Below, one piece after another: positions 41,031-50,485 of a stretch of DNA of 64,000 bases (position 1 is its first letter; each line of letters begins with the position of its first letter). The notes beneath the pieces were generated by a model. The model was not told where the DNA came from and ran no database searches. It worked only from the letters and a program-made list of their open reading frames with translations. Source of the stretch: Kibdelosporangium sp040675465 (GTDB taxonomy: Bacteria; Actinomycetota; Actinomycetes; Mycobacteriales; Pseudonocardiaceae). A program made the position numbers and the translations under genes. Location of the stretch: positions 1 through 64,000 of the forward strand of contig NZ_JBFAPA010000018.1 of assembly GCF_040675465.1 (NCBI RefSeq). Direction: 5' to 3'.

Positions 41031-44000
41031 ATGACGTCGACTGGAGTCCAGTCCCACCCGGAGACAGCAACCGCGAAGCCGGCCCTGGCGAGTCCCGAGC
41101 AGATCCGGGACGAGCTGGTGGACGCCGCGGCCGGGTTAGCGTCCGACATCGCCGACCTGATCCGCCTGTACTACCGCTACGTGCCGCCGGAGGAGGTCAT
41201 CGGCTTCGGCCCGGCCGACCTGGTCGGCGCGGTGCGTTCGCACCTCGACCTGGCCGCGCAGCGGGTGCCCGGGCGGCCGGAGGTGCGCGCGGTCAACCCG
41301 ACCGCCGAGGTGGACGGCTGGTGCACGAGCGCCACGGTCATCCAAGTGGTGACCGACGACATGCCGTACCTGGTCGAGTCCGTGTCCGCCGAGCTGGTCC
41401 GCGGCGGCGTACAGGTCCAGCGCGTGGTGCACCCCATCGTCGTGGTGCGCCGGGATGTCACTGGGGGACTGCGCGAGGTGCTGCCCACCGCGGACCCGGG
41501 TTCGCCGCCCGCGGACGCGCTGGTCGAGTCCTGGATGTACATCGAGATCGACCTGGTCACCGACCCCGACCGCGGCCGGGAGATCGCCACCGGCCTGTAC
41601 TCCGTGCTCAACGATGTGCGCGAGGTCGTCGAGGACGCCGAGAAGATGCGCGGGCAGGCCCTGGCGCTGGCCGAGTCGCTGGACGCGAGCGCGCTGCCGA
41701 TGGGCGGCGAGGAGGTCGCCGACGGGGCCGCGCTGCTGCGCTGGCTGTCCAACGGGAACTTCACATTCCTGGGCTACCGGCAGTACGAACTGGTCCGTGC
41801 GGAAGGCGAAACAGACCCGGCGCTGCGCGGCGTGCTCGCTACCGGTCTGGGTGTCCTCAGACAGGACAGCCTGGCCGCGCGCAGCCTCACGGCCGGGCCG
41901 GACTCGGTCGCGCACGCCCTGGCGCCCAAGCTGCTGGTGCTCACCGAGGCCAGCGCACCGTCCACAGTGCACCGTTCGGTCTACCCGTACTACGTGGGCG
42001 TCAAGACCTTCGACGACGCCGGTGAGGTCACCGGCGAGCACAGGTTCCTCGGTGTGTTCACCACCGCCGCCCAGCACGACAACGTCCTGGACATCCCGGT
42101 GGTGGCCCGCCGCGTGCGCGAGGTCATCCACCAGGCCGGGTTCCCGCTGGACTCCTACAACGGCCAGCGGATGCTCGAGGTGATCCAGAACTGGCCGCGG
42201 GCCGAGCTGTTCTCCTCCAGCGCCGAGTCGCTGTACGCCACCGCGACCGGCGTGATCGCGCTGGCCGACCGGCGCAGGCTGCGGCTGTTCCTGCGCCGCG
42301 ACCCGTTCGGCCGGTTCTACTCGTGCTTCGTGTTCCTGCCGCGCGACCGCTACACCACGACCACGCGGCTGGCCATGCAGGAGGTCCTGCTCGAGGAGCT
42401 CGGCGGGTCGAACCTGGAGTACAACGCCCGGATCGGCGAGTTCGCCCTGGCCCAGGTGTACTTCACGGTGCACACCGACCCGGCCAGGCAGACCACCGAG
42501 GAGCCGGACGTCGCCCGCATCCAGGAACGCCTGACCATGGCGATCCGCAGCTGGGAGGACCGGATGGCCGAGGCCATCCTGGCCGAGCAGCAGGAGCTGG
42601 GCACCGTGTCGATGGGCGCGGAGTCCGCCGGGCAGCTGGGCCAGCGGCTGGCCGGCGTGTTCCCGGAGGCCTACAAGGAGGACTTCACCGCCGCCGAGGC
42701 GCTGAAGGACCTGCGGCGGCTCGAGGGCCTGGCCAACGACGGCGACATGGACATGCAGTTCTACGTCCCGGACGACGCCGGTCCCGGCGAGCGGCGGTTC
42801 AAGCTGTACCTGGCCGGTGAGGGCGTCACACTCTCCCAGGTGCTGCCGGTGCTCACCCGGATGGACGTCGAGGTCATCGACGAGCGCCCGTACCCGCTGC
42901 GCAACGACGGCGGCCGGGACTGGTGGATCTACGACTTCGGCCTGCGGATCGACGCCAAGCCGCTGGAGAACCGCACCGACGAGCAGATCGAACAGGCCCG
43001 CACCCAGTTCCAGGACGCGTTCGGCGCGGCCTGGCGCGGTGAGGCGGAGACCGACCGGTACAACGCGCTCGTGCTGCGCGCCGGGATCGACTGGCGGCAG
43101 GCCACGGTGCTGCGTGCCTATGCGCGCTACCTGCGGCAGGCGGGCACCCCGTTCGGCCAGGAGTACATCGTCAACTCGGTGCTGGCGCACACGGACATCG
43201 CGACAGCGCTGGTCAGGCTGTTCGAGACGCGGTTCTCGCTGAACCTGGACGAGCCGTCCCGCGAAGCGATGACCTCGGCCCAGACCGACGAGATCACCGC
43301 GCTGATCGACGAGGTCAAGAGCCTCGACGAGGACCGCATCCTGCGCAGCCTGCTCCGGCTGATCAACGCCACCCTGCGGACCAACTACATGGTCCGCGAC
43401 GAGGACGGGAAGCCCCGTCCCTACCTGGCGTTCAAGCTGGAACCGGCGCAGATCCCGGAGCTGCCGCAGCCCCGGCCGCGGTTCGAGATCTTCGTGTACT
43501 CGCCCCGCGTCGAGGGCGTGCACCTGCGGTTCGGGCCGGTGGCCCGCGGCGGGTTGCGCTGGAGCGACCGCCGGGAGGACTTCCGCACCGAGATCCTCGG
43601 CCTGGTCAAGGCCCAGGCGGTGAAGAACGCCGTGATCGTGCCGGTCGGCGCGAAGGGCGGCTTCGTGGTCAAGCGGCCACCGGCGCCCACCGGTGACCCT
43701 GGCCTGGACCGCCAGGCGACGCTGGCCGAGGGCATCGCCTGCTACCGGATGTTCATCTCGGGCCTGCTGGACCTGACCGACAACCTGGAGGCCGGGCGGA
43801 CCGTGCCCGCCCCGCAGGTGGTCCGCTACGACGGCGACGACTCGTACCTGGTGGTCGCGGCCGACAAGGGCACGGCGACGTTCTCCGACATCGCCAACGA
43901 GGTGGCCTGCCAGTACGGCTTCTGGCTCGGTGACGCGTTCGCCTCCGGCGGCAGCGTCGGCTACGACCACAAGGCCATGGGCATCACCGCCCGCGGCGCG

Positions 44001-45986
44001 TGGGAGGCCGTCAAGCGGCACTTCCGTGAGCTGGACGTGGACACCCAGACGCAGGACTTCACCGTCGTCGGTGTGGGTGACATGTCCGGGGACGTGTTCG
44101 GCAACGGGATGCTGCTGTCCGAGCACATCCGCCTGGTCGCCGCGTTCGACCACCGGCACATCTTCATCGACCCGACGCCGGACGCGGCGAGCTCGTTCGC
44201 CGAGCGCAGGAGGATGTTCGACCTGCCGCGCTCCAGCTGGGACGACTACAACCGGGAGCTGATCAGCGAGGGCGGCGGCGTCTACTCGCGGGCGGCCAAG
44301 GCGATCCCGCTGACCCCGCAGGCCAAGCAGGCCCTCGGCATCGCGGACGAGGTCGGGAAGCTCTCGCCCGCCGAGCTGATGAAGGCGATCCTGCTGGCCC
44401 CGGTCGACCTGCTGTGGAACGGCGGCATCGGCACCTACGTCAAGGCCTCCGGCGAGTCGCACGCCGACGTCGGCGACAAGGCGAATGACGCCCTCCGGGT
44501 GAACGGCAACGAGCTGCGCGTGAAGGTCGTCGGCGAGGGCGGCAACCTGGGCCTGACCCAGCGCGGCCGGATCGAGTTCGCCCGCGCCAACGGCAAGGTG
44601 AACACCGACGCGCTGGACAACTCCGCCGGGGTGGACTGCTCGGACCACGAGGTCAACATCAAGATCCTGCTCGACCACCTGGTCACCGAGGGCAGGCTGA
44701 CCGGCGAGCAGCGCAACGAGCTGCTGGCCGAGATGACCGACGAGGTCGCCGACCTGGTGCTGGCGGACAACTACCGGCAGAACGCGGTGATGGGCGTGAG
44801 CCGGTCGCACGCCGGGCCGATGGTGTCCGTGCACGCCCGGCTGGTGACCTGGCTGGAGGAGCACGGCGGCCTGAACCGGGAGCTGGAGGCGCTGCCGTCG
44901 CCTGCCCGGTTCAAGGAGATGGACGAGGCCTGCCAGGGGCTGACCTCGCCGGAGCTGTCCACCCTGCTCGCGCACGTCAAGCTGGGCCTCAAGGAGGAGC
45001 TGCTGGCCAGCGACCTGCCGCGGTCCGGCGTGTTCGCCGGCCGGCTGCCCGAGTACTTCCCGACGCAGCTGCGGGAACGGTTCGGTGACGCGATCGCGGC
45101 GCACCCGCTGTCCCAGCAGATCACCACGACGCTGCTGATCAACGAGCTGGTCGATGGCGGCGGCATCACCTACGCCTTCCGGCTGGCCGAGGAGATCAAC
45201 GCCTCGGCGACCGACTCGGTGCGGGCGTTCGCCGTGGTGACCCGGGTGTACGACCTGCCGTCGGTGTGGCGGGAGATCGACGCCCTGGACAACATGGTGT
45301 CCACCGAGATCGCCGACCAGATGGTGCTGGAGACCCGGCGGCTGCTCGACCGGGCGTCGCGCTGGCTGCTGTCCAACCGGCCGCAGCCGCTCGCGGTCGG
45401 CGCCGAGATCAACCGGTTCTCCAAGGTGGTGCACGACATCGCGCCGCAGGTGGGCGACCTGATCAGCGGCCCGGACGCGGAGCTGGTGGCCGCGCAGATC
45501 GAGCGGTGGAAGGCCGCGGGTGTGCCCGCCGGGCTGGCGCACCGGGTCGGCACCCTGGTCAGCGCGTACAGCCTGCTGGACATCACCGAGGTGGCCGAGC
45601 TGGCCGAGCGCGAGGTCGGCCTGGACACCGAGCGCAGCCCGCTGGAGACCGCCGAGCTGTACTACATGCTCGCCGACTACCTCGACATCGACCAGCTGCT
45701 CACCTCGATCAGCGGCCTGGAGCGGGGCAACCGCTGGCACGCATTGGCCCGGCTGGCGTTGCGTGACGACGTGTACTCGTCGCTGCGCGCGATCACGCTG
45801 GACGCGTTGCAGCACAGCGATCCCGGGCAGACCGCGGCGCAGAAGATCGAGAACTGGGAGAAGGCGAACACGTCCCGGCTGGCCCGTGCCCGGGTGGCCC
45901 TGGACGAGCTGCGGCACGTCGCCGGCCGGCTCGACCTGGCCACGCTGTCGGTCGCGGCCCGCCAGATCCGCAGCATGATCCGCTGA
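41031..45986 (+). CDS. gdh: NAD-specific glutamate dehydrogenase, large (180-kDa class)
   Basis: A ~1651-aa enzyme that deaminates glutamate to 2-oxoglutarate using NAD. The N-terminal ~650 residues are the ACT-like regulatory part of this class (DDMPYLVESVSAELVRGGVQ). The catalytic core shows RGGLRWSDRREDFRTEILGL, VKAQAVKNAVIVPVGAKGGF, FSDIANEVACQYGFWLGDAF ASGG and the Rossmann segment VVGVGDMSGDVFGNGMLLS. A long helical C-terminus follows. Start choice: ATG 41031 is preceded by GGAG at 9 bp; frame-open starts at 40929, 40992 and 41010 are weaker. It stands in its own transcription unit, 150 bp after the giant gene, followed closely by a thioesterase. Confidence 0.94.
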   Translation: MTSTGVQSHPETATAKPALASPEQIRDELVDAAAGLASDIADLIRLYYRYVPPEEVIGFGPADLVGAVRSHLDLAAQRVPGRPEVRAVNPTAEVDGWCTSATVIQVVTDDMPYLVESVSAELVRGGVQVQRVVHPIVVVRRDVTGGLREVLPTADPGSPPADALVESWMYIEIDLVTDPDRGREIATGLYSVLNDVREVVEDAEKMRGQALALAESLDASALPMGGEEVADGAALLRWLSNGNFTFLGYRQYELVRAEGETDPALRGVLATGLGVLRQDSLAARSLTAGPDSVAHALAPKLLVLTEASAPSTVHRSVYPYYVGVKTFDDAGEVTGEHRFLGVFTTAAQHDNVLDIPVVARRVREVIHQAGFPLDSYNGQRMLEVIQNWPRAELFSSSAESLYATATGVIALADRRRLRLFLRRDPFGRFYSCFVFLPRDRYTTTTRLAMQEVLLEELGGSNLEYNARIGEFALAQVYFTVHTDPARQTTEEPDVARIQERLTMAIRSWEDRMAEAILAEQQELGTVSMGAESAGQLGQRLAGVFPEAYKEDFTAAEALKDLRRLEGLANDGDMDMQFYVPDDAGPGERRFKLYLAGEGVTLSQVLPVLTRMDVEVIDERPYPLRNDGGRDWWIYDFGLRIDAKPLENRTDEQIEQARTQFQDAFGAAWRGEAETDRYNALVLRAGIDWRQATVLRAYARYLRQAGTPFGQEYIVNSVLAHTDIATALVRLFETRFSLNLDEPSREAMTSAQTDEITALIDEVKSLDEDRILRSLLRLINATLRTNYMVRDEDGKPRPYLAFKLEPAQIPELPQPRPRFEIFVYSPRVEGVHLRFGPVARGGLRWSDRREDFRTEILGLVKAQAVKNAVIVPVGAKGGFVVKRPPAPTGDPGLDRQATLAEGIACYRMFISGLLDLTDNLEAGRTVPAPQVVRYDGDDSYLVVAADKGTATFSDIANEVACQYGFWLGDAFASGGSVGYDHKAMGITARGAWEAVKRHFRELDVDTQTQDFTVVGVGDMSGDVFGNGMLLSEHIRLVAAFDHRHIFIDPTPDAASSFAERRRMFDLPRSSWDDYNRELISEGGGVYSRAAKAIPLTPQAKQALGIADEVGKLSPAELMKAILLAPVDLLWNGGIGTYVKASGESHADVGDKANDALRVNGNELRVKVVGEGGNLGLTQRGRIEFARANGKVNTDALDNSAGVDCSDHEVNIKILLDHLVTEGRLTGEQRNELLAEMTDEVADLVLADNYRQNAVMGVSRSHAGPMVSVHARLVTWLEEHGGLNRELEALPSPARFKEMDEACQGLTSPELSTLLAHVKLGLKEELLASDLPRSGVFAGRLPEYFPTQLRERFGDAIAAHPLSQQITTTLLINELVDGGGITYAFRLAEEINASATDSVRAFAVVTRVYDLPSVWREIDALDNMVSTEIADQMVLETRRLLDRASRWLLSNRPQPLAVGAEINRFSKVVHDIAPQVGDLISGPDAELVAAQIERWKAAGVPAGLAHRVGTLVSAYSLLDITEVAELAEREVGLDTERSPLETAELYYMLADYLDIDQLLTSISGLERGNRWHALARLALRDDVYSSLRAITLDALQHSDPGQTAAQKIENWEKANTSRLARARVALDELRHVAGRLDLATLSVAARQIRSMIR

Positions 45987-46003
45987 GCCTGGGAGGTTGT
46001 CCG

Positions 46004-46438
46004 TTGGCCGTGTACTACGCCGAGGTCTGGCCGAGGTGGTCCGACATGGACGCCTACCGGCACGTCAACCACGCGCAGACGGTGACGTTGCTGGAGGAGG
46101 CCCGCCTGCAGCTGTTGTACGGTGAAGGTGCCAGGCATGGGGCCGAGCTGGTGGACAGCGGCCTGGTGGTGGCCAAGCTGGACGCGGTGTACCACGCCCC
46201 GCTCTTCGTCAACGGCAAGCCCTTCCGGGTGGCGCTGTCCGTGACCAAGCTGCGGGTCGCGGACTTCACCCTGCACCAGGTTGTCCATTGTGGACCGTCG
46301 GAGTCGGACAAGGTCGGTGTGGTCGCCAACGTCACGCTGGCCCCCTACGACCTGAAGACCGAACGGCCGCGGCGGCTGACCGAACATGAGCGCGACTTCC
46401 TCGCGGGGTGGCGCTCGGAGAGCGAAAACGGTGCCTGA
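46004..46438 (+). CDS. Acyl-CoA thioesterase, 4HBT hot-dog fold
   Basis: A 144-aa hot-dog protein with the 4HBT signature RWSDMDAYRHVNHAQTVTLL EEAR, in which the Asp of DMDAYRHVNH is the catalytic residue. Further beta strands (AVYHAPLFVNGKPFRVALSV; VGVVANVTLAPYDL) complete the fold. It hydrolyses acyl-CoA thioesters; chain specificity is not visible. TTG 46004 is chosen because GGGAGG lies 7 bp before it; GTG 46010 is an alternative. It is 17 bp after the glutamate dehydrogenase and overlaps the next gene by 8 bp. Confidence 0.9.
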   Translation: MAVYYAEVWPRWSDMDAYRHVNHAQTVTLLEEARLQLLYGEGARHGAELVDSGLVVAKLDAVYHAPLFVNGKPFRVALSVTKLRVADFTLHQVVHCGPSESDKVGVVANVTLAPYDLKTERPRRLTEHERDFLAGWRSESENGA

Positions 46439-47069
46439 GCTGACTTTCGGCGACCCGCACGAGCGGGACGACCTCGGCGCGTTCGTGGCCAGGGCCGTGC
46501 GGCTCGACGCGGCGTCGGTGATCCGCCTGCGCTCCCGCGGCGACGGGGAGTTCGTCGAGGCCTGGCTGGCCACGCCGTTCGACGTGCTGGCCACCAGGAC
46601 CGTGCGCGGGTCGCTCAGCCCGGGCGACATGACCGTCTCGGCGAACGAGCTGCTCGCCGCGCTCGCGATCGTGCGCGGCGAGACGGTCGACCCGGGCCGC
46701 TCACAGGACATGATGTGGCGCTCGGCGCTGCCGCCCGGCCAGGGCTGGCAGGTGATCGACCAGCTGCCCGCCGGGGTGGTGGCCTCGTTGGCGGACAAGG
46801 GGATCGAGGTGGCCAGGGAGAACGCCGGCCCGCACGGCACCCCGCCCGCCTCGCTGCTCGACCAGACCGTGCTGACCGTCAGCAGCGACGGCATGGAGAT
46901 CAAGGTGCCGCTGCGCTGCCTGTTCGCCATGTCCGGCATGGGGTTCATCGGCAACGAGGGCCCGGACGACCAGGTCCGGGTCACCGCCACCGATTCCTGG
47001 CTGCGCATCGACGCCCGCTTCGGCGCGGTCGTCCGCCGTCGGCACGCCTTGTTGCCGCTGCTCGTCTGA
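46431..47069 (+). CDS. Conserved-looking hypothetical protein
   Basis: A 212-aa soluble protein starting at GTG 46431, inside the end of the thioesterase gene (8-bp overlap). It contains RDDLGAFVARAVRLDAASVI, RGSLSPGDMTVSANELLAAL and VPLRCLFAMSGMGFIGNEG. There is no membrane segment or recognisable catalytic motif. Tight coupling to the thioesterase and dehydrogenase indicates a shared transcript. Function unknown. Confidence 0.75.
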   Translation: MPELTFGDPHERDDLGAFVARAVRLDAASVIRLRSRGDGEFVEAWLATPFDVLATRTVRGSLSPGDMTVSANELLAALAIVRGETVDPGRSQDMMWRSALPPGQGWQVIDQLPAGVVASLADKGIEVARENAGPHGTPPASLLDQTVLTVSSDGMEIKVPLRCLFAMSGMGFIGNEGPDDQVRVTATDSWLRIDARFGAVVRRRHALLPLLV

Positions 47070-47115
47070 GTTTCGTAAGGAGCGTTTCCGGGCTCGCCGG
47101 GGCATGCTTACCGGC

Positions 47116-47352
47116 ATGACCGATGAGCCCGCGGACGACGACCCGGCCAAGGACTGGCTCGCCGAGACGTTCCCCGAGCCCGAACCGTGGCCGGAGCCGC
47201 TTCCACACGACCGCACAGCCCCGGACGTGCCCGCGCCTGCGCACTCCCGGCTGGCCGACGGCCTGAAGGGCGCCGCCGCGCTGGCCGCGGGCCTGTACGT
47301 CTACGACGCCCTGACCGACGATTCCGGCAGCGGCGGCGACACAGGCTCTTAG
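47116..47352 (+). CDS. Small acidic protein with one hydrophobic helix
   Basis: A 78-aa protein. The N-terminal half is acidic and Pro-rich (FPEPEPWPEPLPHDRTAP); the C-terminal half has a short hydrophobic helix (LKGAAALAAGLYVYDALT) and an acidic Gly/Ser end. ATG 47116 lacks a clear ribosome site and could be leaderless; ATG 47104 is an in-frame alternative. The stop overlaps the end of the convergent GH13 gene. Function unknown. Confidence 0.6.
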   Translation: MTDEPADDDPAKDWLAETFPEPEPWPEPLPHDRTAPDVPAPAHSRLADGLKGAAALAAGLYVYDALTDDSGSGGDTGS

Positions 47353-48902
47353 GTCAGCCAGACCGCGGCGTCGGGCGCGAGCTGGCCGTCCACCAAGGGC
47401 TCGCTGGCCAGCAGCAGCTGGCCGGGCGGGATCGGGACCGGCGCGGGCGTGGTGTTCAGCGCGCAGATCAGGCCGCCGCCCTTGCGCCGGAACGCGAAGC
47501 AGCCGGGCGGGGCGCCGTACCACTCAATCTCCGTGCCGGTGAAGGCTTTGCTGGTCTTGCGCAGCTCGATCGCGTGCCGGTACAGCGACAGCATCGAGTC
47601 GGAGTCCTCCAGCTGCGCCTCGACCGTCAGCGGCGCCCACTCCAGCGGCATCGGCAGCCACGTCTCCGCGCCGGGGGAGAACCCGTACGGGGGCTGGGAA
47701 CCCTCCCAGGGCACCGGGATCCGGCTGCCGTCCCGGCCGGGACGGGTGTGCCCGGAACGCTCCCAGATCGGGTCCCGCAGCGCCCACTCCGGCAGCTCCA
47801 CAGTGGGCAGTCCGAGCTCCTCGCCGTTGTACAGGTAGATCGCGCCGGGCAGGGCCAGCTCCACTAACGCCATCGCCCGGGCCCGCCGCTGGCCGATCTC
47901 GCCGTCGCCGTAGCGGGTCACGTGCCGCACGACGTCGTGGTTGGACAGCGTCCAGGTGGGCGTGCCGCCCGGGGCCGCGCGCAGCGTGCCCTCGATCGCC
48001 GTGCGCACCGCGTCGGCGTCGAAGTCGGCGGACAGCAACCGGAAGTTGAAGCCCAGGTGCAGCTCGTCCGGGCGCAGGTAGCGGGCGAACCGCTCGTCCT
48101 CACGGACCCAGATCTCGCCGATCAGCATCCGTTCCGGGTATCCGTCGACGACCTTGCGGATCATGCGGTGGATGTCGTGCACAGCATCGTTGTCGAACCG
48201 CGGGTCGATGGAATTGTCGTGCAGAACGCTGTTTCCCTGCTCGACGCGCTCGAGATCCATGTCCGGCAACGACTCCGGCTTGGCCATCCCGTGCGCCACG
48301 TCGATCCGGAACCCGTCGACGCCGCGGTCCAGCCAGAACCGCAGCGTCTGCTCCAGATCCGCCCGGACGTCCGGGTTGGCCCAGTTGAGGTCCGGCTGCT
48401 CGGGCGCGAACAGGTGCAGGTACCAGTCGCCGTCCGGCAGCTGGCTCCACGCCGAGCCACCGAAGATGCTGGTCCAGTTGTTCGGCGGGTGGTTGGACGT
48501 GCGGAACCAGTACCGGTCGCGCGCCGGCGTGCCCGGCGCCGCCTCGACCGCCTCGGCGAACCACGGGTGCTGGTCGCTGGAATGGTTGGGCACCAAGTCG
48601 ATCGTGACCCGGATGCCGCGCTCGTGCGCCTCCTTGACCAGGGCGTCGAACTTCTCCAGGTCACCGAACAGCGGGTCGACGTCCCGCGGGTCGGCGACGT
48701 CGTAGCCGTGGTCGGCCATGGGCGAGACGTAGAACGGCGTCAGCCAGAGCGCGTCGATGCCGAGCAGTTCCAGGTAGCCCAGGCGCGAGCGGATGCCGTC
48801 GAGGTCACCGACCCCATCACCGTCCGAGTCCGCGAAGGAACGGACGTACACCTGGTAGAAAACCGCGTCCTGCCACCACTGCCGATCGGCATTGCTTTGC
48901 AC
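47349..48902 (-). CDS. Alpha-glucosidase, glycoside hydrolase family 13
   Basis: A ~517-aa GH13 enzyme. Conserved regions are in order: DALWLTPFYVSPMADHGYDV, IDLVPNHSSDQHPWF (region I), GVDGFRIDVAHGM (nucleophile Asp), MLIGEIWV (acid/base Glu) and TLSNHDVVRHVTRYGD (stabilising Asp). The sequence is of the oligo-1,6-glucosidase/alpha-glucosidase type acting on small alpha-glucans or trehalose-like sugars. GTG 48900-48902 has AGGA 9 bp upstream; ATG 48920 would add six residues. No signal peptide, so cytoplasmic. It is on the same strand as, and 55 bp downstream of, glbO. Confidence 0.93.
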   Translation of the reverse strand: MQSNADRQWWQDAVFYQVYVRSFADSDGDGVGDLDGIRSRLGYLELLGIDALWLTPFYVSPMADHGYDVADPRDVDPLFGDLEKFDALVKEAHERGIRVTIDLVPNHSSDQHPWFAEAVEAAPGTPARDRYWFRTSNHPPNNWTSIFGGSAWSQLPDGDWYLHLFAPEQPDLNWANPDVRADLEQTLRFWLDRGVDGFRIDVAHGMAKPESLPDMDLERVEQGNSVLHDNSIDPRFDNDAVHDIHRMIRKVVDGYPERMLIGEIWVREDERFARYLRPDELHLGFNFRLLSADFDADAVRTAIEGTLRAAPGGTPTWTLSNHDVVRHVTRYGDGEIGQRRARAMALVELALPGAIYLYNGEELGLPTVELPEWALRDPIWERSGHTRPGRDGSRIPVPWEGSQPPYGFSPGAETWLPMPLEWAPLTVEAQLEDSDSMLSLYRHAIELRKTSKAFTGTEIEWYGAPPGCFAFRRKGGGLICALNTTPAPVPIPPGQLLLASEPLVDGQLAPDAAVWLT

Positions 48903-48957
48903 GATGGGACATCCTGCCATCCACGAAGGAATTCCCAGCCGGTCTCGGGCCAGAACT

Positions 48958-49341
48958 TCAGACCCAGCTGTTGACGAGGCTGTTGGCCGCCATCTCCAAG
49001 TAGTTCCACAGTTGCGCACGGTGTTCTTCGGCCAGGCCGGCCTCGTCCACCGCGATCCGCATGCACCGCAGCCATGCGTCGCGCTGCAGCGGACCCACCT
49101 GGAACGGCGCGTGCCGCATCCGCAGCCGCGGGTGGCCGCGGTTGTCGGAGTAGGTGTGCGGGCCGCCCCAGTACTGCATCAGGAACAGCCGCAGGCGCTC
49201 CTCCGCGGGCCCGAGGTCCTCCTCGGGGTAGAGCGGCCGGAGCACCTCGTCGGCGGCCACCTCGGCGTAGAACCGGCCCACGATCTTGCGGAAGGTCGCC
49301 TCGCCGCCGACGGCCTCATAGAACGTCTGTGCCTCGGTCAC
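48958..49341 (-). CDS. glbO: Group II truncated haemoglobin
   Basis: A 127-aa truncated globin. TFYEAVGGEATFRKIVGRFY and LRPLYPEEDLGPAEERLRLF, LMQYWGGPHTYSDNRGHPRL, RMRHAPFQVGP (proximal His in RMRHAPF) and the closing tryptophan region match the GlbO/trHbII group, which binds O2 and NO. GTG 49339-49341 overlaps the stop of the MscS gene as GTGA, so the two are co-translated. The size is standard for the family. Confidence 0.93.
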   Translation of the reverse strand: MTEAQTFYEAVGGEATFRKIVGRFYAEVAADEVLRPLYPEEDLGPAEERLRLFLMQYWGGPHTYSDNRGHPRLRMRHAPFQVGPLQRDAWLRCMRIAVDEAGLAEEHRAQLWNYLEMAANSLVNSWV

Positions 49342-50315
49342 GGTCCCATTGTCCCCTGCTGGGGAGTGAACCGGCCGAGGGGCGGGTCGATGCCGGCCTC
49401 CTCTAGCGCCGGGATGATCCGCGCGCGCAGGGCCCGTTGCACCGCCCACTGGCGCCCGGCCCGGACTTTCACCGTCAGCCGCACGGTGATGCCCTCCGGT
49501 GTGACTTTGTCCACACCGAGCAGGTCGGGCGGCTCGAGCACGTCGTCGGACAGCGGTTCGGCCTCGACGGCCTCGGTGGCGACCCGCTTGATCGCCTCGG
49601 TGGCGGCCTCGATGTCGACGCTGTAACCCAGGGGGGTGTCCACGACCGCGACGGCGAAGCCCTGGCTGGAGTTGCCGACCCGGTTGATCTCACCGTTGCG
49701 GACGTACCAGACGGTCCCGTTCACGTCACGCAGCGTGGTGACGCGCAGGCCGACCGACTCGATCGTCCCGGTGGCCGGCCCGACGTCGACGATGTCGCCG
49801 ACCCCGTACTGGTCCTCCAGCATCATGAACACGCCGGACAGGAAGTCCTTGACCAGGTTCTGCGCGCCGAAGCCGAGCGCGACGCCGACGATGCCCGCCG
49901 AGGCGATGATCGGTCCCAGGTTGATCCCGATCTCGCCAAGGATGAGCATGAACGCCAGGCCGTAGACGACGAACGAGACCACCGACTTCATCACCGAGCC
50001 GATCGTCTGGGCCCGCTGCTGGCGGCGCTCGGAGACCAGCAGCCCGTACGACTGCGGGGCGCGCTCCTTGAGCGGCCGCAGGATCCGGGGGGTCTTTCCG
50101 TTGCTCGCGCCGCGGGCCAGCCGGTCGATCGTCCGGCGCGCGACATAGCGCACCAGGAACGCGATGACCAGGATGATCAGGATCCGCAGCGGGGCGTTCG
50201 CCAGCCAGCCGACGGCACCGGACAACCAGGGGTTCCCGGTCATCTCGAACACCGCCCGGCACAGCGTGCCGACGTCGTTCACGCAGGTGGGGGGCTCGCT
50301 GAGGATGGGGTTCAT
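49338..50315 (-). CDS. MscS-family mechanosensitive channel
   Basis: A 325-aa membrane protein. Helices at about residues 40-60 (LRILIILVIAFLVRYVARRT) and 110-130 precede the pore helix with the MscS signature GPIIASAGIVGVALGFGAQN LVKDFLSG, rich in Gly/Ala. The cytoplasmic beta domain follows (YGVGDIVDVGPATGTIESVG; RVTTLRDVNGTVWYVRNGEI). It releases solutes on hypo-osmotic shock. It is transcribed with glbO. Confidence 0.93.
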   Translation of the reverse strand: MNPILSEPPTCVNDVGTLCRAVFEMTGNPWLSGAVGWLANAPLRILIILVIAFLVRYVARRTIDRLARGASNGKTPRILRPLKERAPQSYGLLVSERRQQRAQTIGSVMKSVVSFVVYGLAFMLILGEIGINLGPIIASAGIVGVALGFGAQNLVKDFLSGVFMMLEDQYGVGDIVDVGPATGTIESVGLRVTTLRDVNGTVWYVRNGEINRVGNSSQGFAVAVVDTPLGYSVDIEAATEAIKRVATEAVEAEPLSDDVLEPPDLLGVDKVTPEGITVRLTVKVRAGRQWAVQRALRARIIPALEEAGIDPPLGRFTPQQGTMGP

Positions 50316-50409
50316 CGATCCGTTCTCTATCCGTGCGGGCAGTCGCCGACCACCTTACGGACGGGCGGCGATCCCGGTGTTCACGAGGGTTTCAACAACT
50401 GGTGACGTG

Positions 50410-50432
50410 ACACGTGCGTCAACACACGTGCG
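50410..50432 (+). promoter_or_regulatory. Direct repeat of ACACGTGCG upstream of HNH gene
   Basis: ACACGTGCG occurs at 50410-50418 and 50424-50432, each containing the palindrome CACGTG, about 55 bp before the HNH start. The 14-bp spacing would not place both on the same helix face exactly. A regulator site is possible but unproven. Confidence 0.3.
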
Positions 50433-50485
50433 CGAGAGGTGTGATTTATGGTCGACTATGCCTGCACCCCGGTGGAGGTGGTCGC

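Noticed and set aside
41136..45917. A 1593-codon minus-strand frame antisense to glutamate dehydrogenase
   Set aside because: Antisense artefact of GC-rich codons; the product has no domain and the plus strand encodes a recognisable enzyme.
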